Of a stretch of 23,501 bases of DNA, positions 17,601 through 23,501 are shown piece by piece. Under the pieces are notes generated by a model. That model saw nothing but the letters and a program-made list of their open reading frames with translations, did not search any database and was not told the origin of the DNA. Made by a program: the position numbers and the translations under genes. The stretch lies in contig MKYF01000045.1 of NCBI GenBank assembly GCA_001914195.1, positions 1 through 23,501 on the forward strand. Reading direction: 5' to 3'. The DNA comes from Streptococcus mitis (GTDB taxonomy: Bacteria; Bacillota; Bacilli; Lactobacillales; Streptococcaceae). Position 1 is the first letter of the stretch. Every line of letters starts with the position of its first letter.

Positions 17601-19932
17601 TTCCCTCATATCCAAAAGAATACAGCGCTAAGTTCTCACGTATACGACTAGGAATAGAATTATCCACTTCTTCTTGGATAAAAACAGGTGCTTTCAAAGA
17701 ATTGTCAATTTGTTTAGGTGCTTCCACATTCTCTAATGCTTTCATTATGTCAGTAGCTAATGTTTCTGATCCCCCCTTAACATTGAGGGTTCCTCCATTA
17801 AAATTACGTACCTCATATTCACCCAAAACCTGTGTATTGTATTTCCCATCAAAATAAGGATTGATCCAGACACGTTTATCCTCCTCAAAGGGAATAGAGC
17901 CACTAAAGACAAGTTCTTCCTCATTAAGATTCTTTGCTTGATCTTTTTGAAAGAAGAGAAGATCTGTGGTCACTCGAGTACCTGCAATCTTTTTAAAAGC
18001 CGTATCCGGCAAACGAACTCCCCCTAAAAAATGAGTGTTGGATTTAATCTCTTGTAAGACATTATCTGTCCGCTTATCCATTGTCCCAATAGATGAGATA
18101 ATCGACACTTGTCCTCCATCTCTTACTAAATCAAGTGAGTGTTTGACAAAGTAGTCGTGAATCATGTAAGGTTTATCATAGTTTTTATCGGCAATGCGAA
18201 AATTTCCAAAAGGAACATTCGTTAAGACTAAATCAAAACTATTATTTTGATAGGGAACTTCTTCAAATCCTCGCACTTCAATATGGACATTTGGATGGAG
18301 TTGTTTTGCGATTGCGCCTGTCACACTGTCTAATTCAACCCCATAGAGTTCTGATTTTTCTCGTATACTTCTAGGCATAGCAGCAAAGAAGTTCCCAGTT
18401 CCCATAGAAGGATCTAATATCCTTCCTCCCTCAAAACCATCATCCAGTAATTTTTGCCAAATCTGGCGAATAATCATTGGGTCTGTATAATAGGCTGTGA
18501 GAGAACTTTGTTTCATAGTGGAGTATTCTGATTTACTTACTAAACTCTTAAGAGTTAAACGTTCTGCTTCATACTTTGGATTGAGTTCATCGAAAAATTC
18601 ATTGGCAAGACCACCCCAGCCGACATACTTGGCTAGTAGTTCTTGTTCTTCTGGATTCGCTTGTCGTCCCTCTTTTTCTAATCTTTTAACAAGATCAATT
18701 GCGGCGATATTCGTTTCAATTTTTTCTCGATTTGTCTTAGGGTAAAAGTCCTCTAAATCATCTGGAAAAACAAAATCTTGAACGGGAACATCCGTCTCTT
18801 CTATATCTGAAATAAGTGTTTCTGTTTCCTTATCCTTTTCATTTTCTTCTTCCAGGTAGGAAAACAAATCTATTTCCTGACTTTCACTTGATGAATCAAT
18901 CTCAATCTCTGAATCTTCTTTTTCAAGTTCTACAAGAGACAATACTTGTTCAATCTCTTCTAAACTGTTCAAGTATAAGATAGGATTTTCTTCAAATAAC
19001 TGGTTGGAATCATTTAATAGCTCTAGGCGAACTAAGTCATTTAACTGTGCATTTTCAATCGAAACCAACTGAAATACTTGTCCTTTATAACTTACTTGTG
19101 AACCGATTGGATATTCCCTCAAAGCTTCTTCTACAATTTTATCGACATTAGAAAAGGAGTTCGTTTCTTTCGTTTCCTGTTCAATATCACTTGAAGGAGA
19201 TAAAACTTCCTCTACTTGATTAGACTTTTCGCTTTTAGCTTTTACTTCATCAAAATGAGTAATAATCTTCAGCTTTTGTGTCAGTGGGAGTTGTGTGTAG
19301 TTTTCTTCATGATTAACAAGATCCGTAACGGTATCTAAAGTAACCATCAATTCTGAACCCAAATAGGCTAGAATATCTCCCTCTTTTTCCTCAAAATGAA
19401 TCTCAAGAACCTCTTTTGTTAGTTCTTTGGAATCAACCATTAGAAGAAACTCCTCTATATCTCTACTAATACGGTCAGATAGATTATTCGCAACTCGATA
19501 GACATTGACTAAATTGACATCCTGATTCTGATGACATACAAGCTCACTTAATGGTTCTAACTTCTCTTTTTCAGATTGGATGTAAAATCGAGTGGAAAGG
19601 TTATAGATTGCGACTTCTAGCACCAAGTATTTCTCCCAACTACTTAATTGAGATAATTTACTTAGACCTGCTTGTCCAAAATTTCTTGTATAACTTTCTA
19701 AATCTTGGTCATTATTTTCAGAACTAGCCTCTAGGAAAGAAACAATATCTTGATGAAAAGAATAGACATGAGGTATCTCTTCTATTTTGCCCTCTTCAGT
19801 CAAAAAACTCTCTACCAAATCCTGCCATTTCTCATCAAAATGTTGCGCTTGATAACGAAGAAATAGGTCCATTTTCTCCCTATCTTTTGGAATTGTTCCA
19901 CGAAACATAGCCAATAATTGTATTACTTCCAT
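14664..19932 (-). CDS. 5' exon of a giant N6-adenine methylase/SNF2-type helicase of Tn5252-like ICEs
   Basis: This exon covers residues 1-1756 of a 2,070-residue protein. The N-terminal third is acidic and without motifs. It is followed by an Eco57I-like N6 methyltransferase: SAM motif LDPSMGTGNF (about 500-512) and catalytic NVPFG (about 572). A superfamily 2 helicase then shows Walker A HEVGSGKT (about 1272), FVDEAHHFK (about 1429), TGTPVSNS (about 1481) and EKGGTGLNVQ (about 1728), ending inside motif VI (WRPSDIQ). Such proteins are a regular cargo of Tn5252-like ICEs; by analogy with the methylase-helicase DarB of phage P1, an anti-restriction or DNA-processing role is possible but not shown. 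ATG 19932 follows AAAGGAG by five bases. The gene is interrupted after the first base of codon 1757 by the intron. Confidence 0.88.
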
Positions 19933-19979
19933 ACTCGCTCCTTTCATCTATACGAAAATAGGAGAATCGCATGATTCCC

Positions 19980-20390
19980 CTACAACTCTATCTCCATTTC
20001 AACCTCTTGAGGACTGGTTTCTAAATCACTAGACAAAAGAGAAACGGCATCTGTTCTCATGTAGTAAGTATATAAGTCTTCTAGGTCTTGTTGGTTTTCA
20101 ATCCCTGTTTCAATACTAATCAGAGCCTGTATAAATTCCTTGTAGTGACTCTCCATCATATCTGAAATCTTTTGTTTCATTTCCATAAATACTGAAGACG
20201 GTTCAGTTATACTTGTTTGGCCCATGTCTTGTAAATCCTTTTCTAAGGGATTGGTTCCTTCTTCTACTTCTACTAAATCTGAACGACCATCACCATCAGA
20301 ATCTGCGCTAAGAGGATTGGTTCCTAGCGCCAATTCTTGAGCATCAGTTAGTCCATCTTGATCCGAATCACGTTGATAAATGACTTCCAT
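19980..20390 (-). CDS. Small protein with thrombospondin-type-3/EF-loop calcium motifs
   Basis: This 136-residue protein carries two tandem Asp-rich loops near the N-terminus, DSDQDGLTDAQELALGTNPL and DSDGDGRSDLVEVEEGTNPL. Both match the TSP3-like DxDxDGxxD calcium-binding pattern often annotated in conjugative elements. The rest is acidic and helical. No signal peptide or membrane segment is seen from ATG 20390 (AGAAGGAAGT just upstream), so export is unexplained unless the protein travels through the conjugation channel. It lies 47 bp upstream of the giant methylase/helicase and is probably cotranscribed with it. Confidence 0.75.
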   Translation of the reverse strand: MEVIYQRDSDQDGLTDAQELALGTNPLSADSDGDGRSDLVEVEEGTNPLEKDLQDMGQTSITEPSSVFMEMKQKISDMMESHYKEFIQALISIETGIENQQDLEDLYTYYMRTDAVSLLSSDLETSPQEVEMEIEL

Positions 20391-20463
20391 ATACTTCCTT
20401 CTTTCCTAGTTAATCTTTTTTCACTCCAATCCTACCAAATATTCCTTGAAATAAGTATCACAA

Positions 20464-20495
20464 CAAAAAAGAGAACGAGCCAAAACTGCGTTCTC
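20464..20495 (-). terminator. Intrinsic terminator after the PBECR4-like gene
   Basis: GAGAACG (20471-20477) pairs with CGTTCTC (20489-20495) around an 11-base loop, with a T-run on the minus strand (A-run 20465-20470). It separates the PBECR4-like gene from the calcium-binding/methylase-helicase operon, whose promoter should then lie between about 20391 and 20463. Confidence 0.7.
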
Positions 20496-20540
20496 CTTAA
20501 AATGATAAAAATATATTTTATGCCACAAAAGATATGTAAA

Positions 20541-21125
20541 CTAATCTTTTAAATAATAAAAAAGTTCCGATGTTTGTAAATGTTTTGAGTAAATGGAAAT
20601 TACTTTTTCACCTTTTGGAAATACTGTCTTTCTCTTCAAATCTAATAAAGATTGAGGAACAATTTTCCTAGATGTTTCTTTCAATGTTAATGCTAGTATC
20701 TGTTTTCTTGTACGTAGAGCATAATCAAACTCCAAATACAAATAACGTCCTGAACCAGTTAGATGAACATGCTTTCCCAATAACTCCTCAATGGATCCTA
20801 AAACTTGTAACTTTTGCATCGTGGTTCCATCTTTTTTTATTTTCAACTCATCAATTATGACATGTCTATTTAAACAATCGTCAAAGAAACTGCCTGCACC
20901 TTTTCGGTAATCAACACCACATAGGTGCATGAAATTAGTAGGTGAAAAATGAAGTTCAACACTTTCAATTTCTGTTTCATAATACATGATTTTGCCAACA
21001 AAGTGTTTTTTAAAAAAAGAAGCCGCAATTTGTAACTGTGTAAAAAAACGCTGAAGTTTTATTTTTTCGGTGTAATTAGGATTACGATAAACTTCAAAAT
21101 TTTCCATATTTTCCATAATTTCCAT
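20541..21125 (-). CDS. PBECR4-like domain protein (putative nuclease fold)
   Basis: This 194-residue protein contains FMHLCGVDYRKGAGSFFDDC and DGTTMQKLQVLGSIEEL, which I recognise as like the PBECR4 domain (phage-Barnase-EndoU-colicin-RelE-like nuclease group) found on phages and ICEs. C-terminal beta-rich sequence (YLYLEFDYALR) follows. Biochemical activity is unproven. I start at ATG 21125 because GTGAGG lies five bases upstream. The same frame stays open for about 58 more codons upstream, through a hairpin and a repeated 18-residue peptide, with a GTG at 21254 as an alternative start. A terminator-like hairpin lies directly before the RBS, so expression is probably attenuated. Confidence 0.65.
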   Translation of the reverse strand: MEIMENMENFEVYRNPNYTEKIKLQRFFTQLQIAASFFKKHFVGKIMYYETEIESVELHFSPTNFMHLCGVDYRKGAGSFFDDCLNRHVIIDELKIKKDGTTMQKLQVLGSIEELLGKHVHLTGSGRYLYLEFDYALRTRKQILALTLKETSRKIVPQSLLDLKRKTVFPKGEKVISIYSKHLQTSELFYYLKD

Positions 21126-21136
21126 ATTTTCCTCAC

Positions 21137-21169
21137 AAAAAAGGTGGTTTACAGAGTCTGTAAGCCACC
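21137..21169 (-). terminator. Attenuator-like terminator immediately upstream of the PBECR4-like RBS
   Basis: GGTGG(T)TTACA (from 21143) pairs with TGTAAGCCACC (to 21169), an 11-position stem with one mismatch on the minus-strand RNA and a 5-base loop. On the minus strand it is followed by TTTTTT (21142-21137) and then at once by GTGAGG, the RBS of the next gene. No promoter fits between them, so any transcript reaching the gene must read through this hairpin. Confidence 0.65.
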
Positions 21170-21184
21170 TAGTCAGTCGGTTTA

Positions 21185-21292
21185 TTCTGGTGTCTGCCAC
21201 CGCTTGGCCCTTACGTCCAAGATTGCTATCGGATTTCGTTCTGGTGTCCGCCACCGCTTGGCCCTTATGTCCAAGATTACTATCAGATTGAC
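21185..21292 (-). repeat. Two tandem copies of a 54-bp repeat in the PBECR4-like leader
   Basis: Copies start at 21185 and 21239, with a period of 54 and a handful of substitutions. Each carries two small dyads: GGTG-5-CACC (21189-21201, 21243-21255) and CTTGG-9-CCAAG (21203-21221, 21257-21275). On the minus strand one frame is open through both copies and into the PBECR4-like frame, giving an 18-residue repeat of the form NLGxKGQAVADTR. Confidence 0.8.
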
Positions 21293-21362
21293 CATGAGCC
21301 GACTACTCATCTACACTATTTATTCTACCTGAAAATGGTTAAAATTTCAAGTGTAAACTCTT

Positions 21363-23407
21363 CTATTTCGTCGTATAGGCAAAACTGATGGCACTATCTG
21401 CTTGAGAGATTTTTCTAAAGGTATAGTTAGGGTTGCCACCATAGTTAGTTTCAGACACAAGGAAAGAACCATCATCATATACTTTCTCGACAAAAGCCAC
21501 ATGACCGTAGATGGCTGGTGTGCCATGTGTACCTCCCACAAAAGAAACAATGGCACCTGCTTTTGGTGTGGAACCCGTTTCTCCACCAAGACTTGAAGCT
21601 GTCGCAACCCAGTCCTGACCATTTCCCATGGTATTAATGATTGGAATCTTCTCTCCATTGCTTCCTTTTAATTTCAAGCCTAATTGATTCATACGAGCCA
21701 CAACACCCCATGTACATTGTCCATAGGCATAGGCCATACCATCTCCACCACCAGGAACAGAATGATCATACAAGTCCCCGCGAACCCCTTCAAGGGATTG
21801 CGGATCACTCTTTGCCTGTCCTCCATTTGTTTGGCTGAAGCCTTTTTCAATTTGGTAATACCATTCCGTTGCTCTAGTTTGTCTTTCCAGTAGTTTGTCA
21901 CCAGAATTTCCCTCCCAATAGGTGAGGAAGAGTTGGGCGAGATTGGCTGCACTGCCCGTATTTTTAAAGAAATCCTTTAACCAACTTTGATAGTAAGGAC
22001 TATCCCCTTGAAGCATAAAATCAAGTTGGAGGTCTAAATCATACCATTTCTTATTTTGGGTGCGTGCATAATTCAATAAAGCTGTATGACGTGTTGACCC
22101 ATCTGCGGTATCTGTCCATTGCCCTAAACCTAGACCTCTATGAAGAATATTAGGATAAGCACCACTATAAATGGCTGGCCCTCCTATCGCTAACCAGCTT
22201 TCATCATCCCATGAGGAATCGGTAGCGCCAACAGGAGGAGATAAATAATCTCCTTCAGCTCGTTTAGGATTGATAGAAGACTCTACCGACCAATTTCCCA
22301 AAATTGCCGCAATGGCTTGGGGACTTGCCCCTTGAGATTTCAAAAACTCATAAATATGTTTCGCTCGTTCAAACTCATCCCCACCAAACTGACCAATGGC
22401 AGGTAAGATAGTGGTCTGAAGTTGAATGACTTTGGGAAAATAAAATTGCGGATTGACGTACACCAATTTTTCTTTCTTGTTCTTATACTTTTGATAGGAA
22501 ACTTTCAAGCCTGTATCGTCTGGTGTTTCACCAATAATATCACCTGTTAGAACTCTTGTCCCCTCAATCGCACGGCCATTATGAATAGAATACAAGGTTA
22601 AACGACTCTCATTCTCTCCTTTTACATTAGTGAGAATTACATTGTCACCATCTAGAGATACTACCCCATCCATTGGTGCGACAATCGTTTGGTGAGCCTT
22701 GGCTTCTAGTAGAATGTACTCCTGAAGAGTAGGTTTTCCGTCTAAATCATAGTATCCATAACGATAAGTCATGGTTAGACTATCTTCGTTGCTTTTCCCC
22801 TCAAATGGATTGTCCAATTCCTGCATGGAAGCATAGACACCTTCTTCTTTTAGTTCCTTCATTTCCTCTTGATCGTCTTTTGATAGTTTATACTTAGGAG
22901 TTTCATAGAGGTCTTGCATGGATTTCAAATCTTCCCCATCGTTTAAATCATGCCACAAAGTAGATAGATAATCCTTGTAAGTTTCTGAACTAAATAAGTG
23001 AACTGGTTTGTGTAACTCATAGTCATGGAATTTAAAGTTCATATACCCCATCACATCATCAACTTTTGTGTAATAGGTAATTCCTTTGTCATTTGTACGA
23101 GTATGTTCTGCGTCTTCCCAAGTTAGGTGGGTATAAGCTTTTGTTAATTCAAATTCATCTTGTTGAATCAAACTAGCAGATGAAAATCCTAAAAAGAAGC
23201 TCATCATACTATCCAGGTTACAGGATTTCCAGCCGCAAATGTAAAGAAGGAAAAGGCTGCTTTTAGTTTTTGATAGATATTTCGAACACTGGTAAGACCT
23301 TGTTTCTTTAATTTTCGATACCGATTTTTAAAGGAACTTGGATTATCTTTCGCTAATTTCCATCCTTTTCCATCCTTAAAATGATGATATCGCTCTTTTG
23401 TGTGAGT
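21363..23407 (-). pseudogene. Conjugation peptidoglycan hydrolase (lysozyme-like + CHAP), 5'-truncated and frameshifted
   Basis: The long frame (21363-23207, 614 residues) contains an M23-like beta region (TIVAPMDGVVSLDGDNVIL), a phage-tail-lysozyme-like domain (AAILGNWSVESSINP, glutamate about residue 308) and a C-terminal CHAP amidase/endopeptidase domain with Cys in AYGQCTWGV (about 497) and His in YGHVAFVE (about 567). Such bifunctional enzymes open the cell wall for the ICE type IV secretion channel. The N-terminus is broken. A second frame, 23407 down to 23207, encodes FKNRYRKLKKQGLTSVRNIY and a membrane segment ending GNPVTWIV, then a stop. Adding one base there would join it to MMSFFLGF. 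Beyond 23407 homologous coding sequence stops at the insertion sequence. Confidence 0.8.
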
Positions 23408-23501
23408 CTACTGAAAAAGTCATCAAATTGATGGCTTTTTTGTTATACTAGAGATGAGGTGAGATGATGCTTGATAATCAGTTAACTATGGATGTCAGTC
23501 C
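23408..23501 (+). mobile_element. 5' end of an insertion sequence with transposase start (probably IS1182-like)
   Basis: ICE coding homology stops here. A hairpin is followed by an extended -10 (TG-T-TATACT, box at 23444-23449), GAGG (23456-23459) and ATG at 23464/23467, opening MMLDNQLTMDVSP before the window ends. The peptide start resembles IS1182-type transposases from memory; with only 12-13 residues the family is a guess. The exact left terminus lies near 23397-23410. Confidence 0.5.
23414..23440 (+). terminator. Terminator-like hairpin at the end of the right-hand insertion sequence
   Basis: AAAAAGTCATCA (23414-23425) pairs with TGATGGCTTTTT (23429-23440) around a 3-base loop, with one G-U pair on plus-strand RNA, ending in a T-run. 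At an IS end such hairpins block transcription entering the transposase gene from outside. Confidence 0.6.

Noticed and set aside
15439..18745. Several plus-strand ORFs of 60-80 codons opposite the methylase-helicase gene
   Set aside because: All are antisense shadows of a continuous coding frame with clear domain motifs.
21185..21292. The 54-bp repeats as a CRISPR array
   Set aside because: Only two adjoining units with no spacers and no cas genes.

Overview
The window looks like accessory DNA from a low-GC streptococcus of the S. pneumoniae/S. mitis/S. suis type. The evidence is an ISL3-type insertion sequence end, a decayed IS630 copy, an LtrB-type group II intron, and a block of genes typical of Tn5252-like integrative conjugative elements (ICEs). 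No housekeeping gene, tRNA or rRNA is visible. Insertion sequences lie at both edges (an ISL3 3' end at 1-98, a probable IS1182-like 5' end from about 23408), so the window may be a patchwork of several elements.

Left part (1-4180): after the ISL3 end comes a minus-strand two-gene operon, an OLD-family ATPase/TOPRIM nuclease (start 4121) and a UvrD/Rep-type helicase (stop 221). The genes overlap by 14 bp. This is the composition of a Gabija anti-phage system.

Centre (4122-9269): a gene-poor leader of about 600 bp is followed by the most unusual part of the window. A plus-strand SHMT-like PLP enzyme and a minus-strand membrane-anchored STAND-type ATPase face each other and overlap tail-to-tail by 15 bp. 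The leaders of both genes carry the same perfect 30-bp sequence, so the pair is bracketed by inverted repeats (4752-4781 and 8288-8317). Each repeat contains a recombinase-type core: 9-bp imperfect inverted arms around an asymmetric 7-bp spacer, lying between the putative -10 box and the RBS. A Xer-like tyrosine recombinase starts 56 bp beyond the right repeat. I infer an invertible two-gene cassette: recombination would swap which gene is joined to which outside promoter, giving an either/or switch.

Right part (9270-23501): a decayed IS630 transposase, then a minus-strand ICE fragment. In transcription order this holds a broken lysozyme/CHAP peptidoglycan hydrolase, a tandem 54-bp repeat, an attenuator-like hairpin, a PBECR4-like protein, a small TSP3-like calcium-binding protein, a giant N6-methylase/SNF2 helicase split by the group II intron, and two small ORFs. 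The intron (12158-14663, 2,506 bp) lies in helicase motif VI. Removing it restores one 2,070-residue frame with the motif read as DIQQRNGRIIRQG. The hydrolase gene is frameshifted and cut by the right-hand insertion sequence, so this ICE segment is probably no longer a complete conjugation module.
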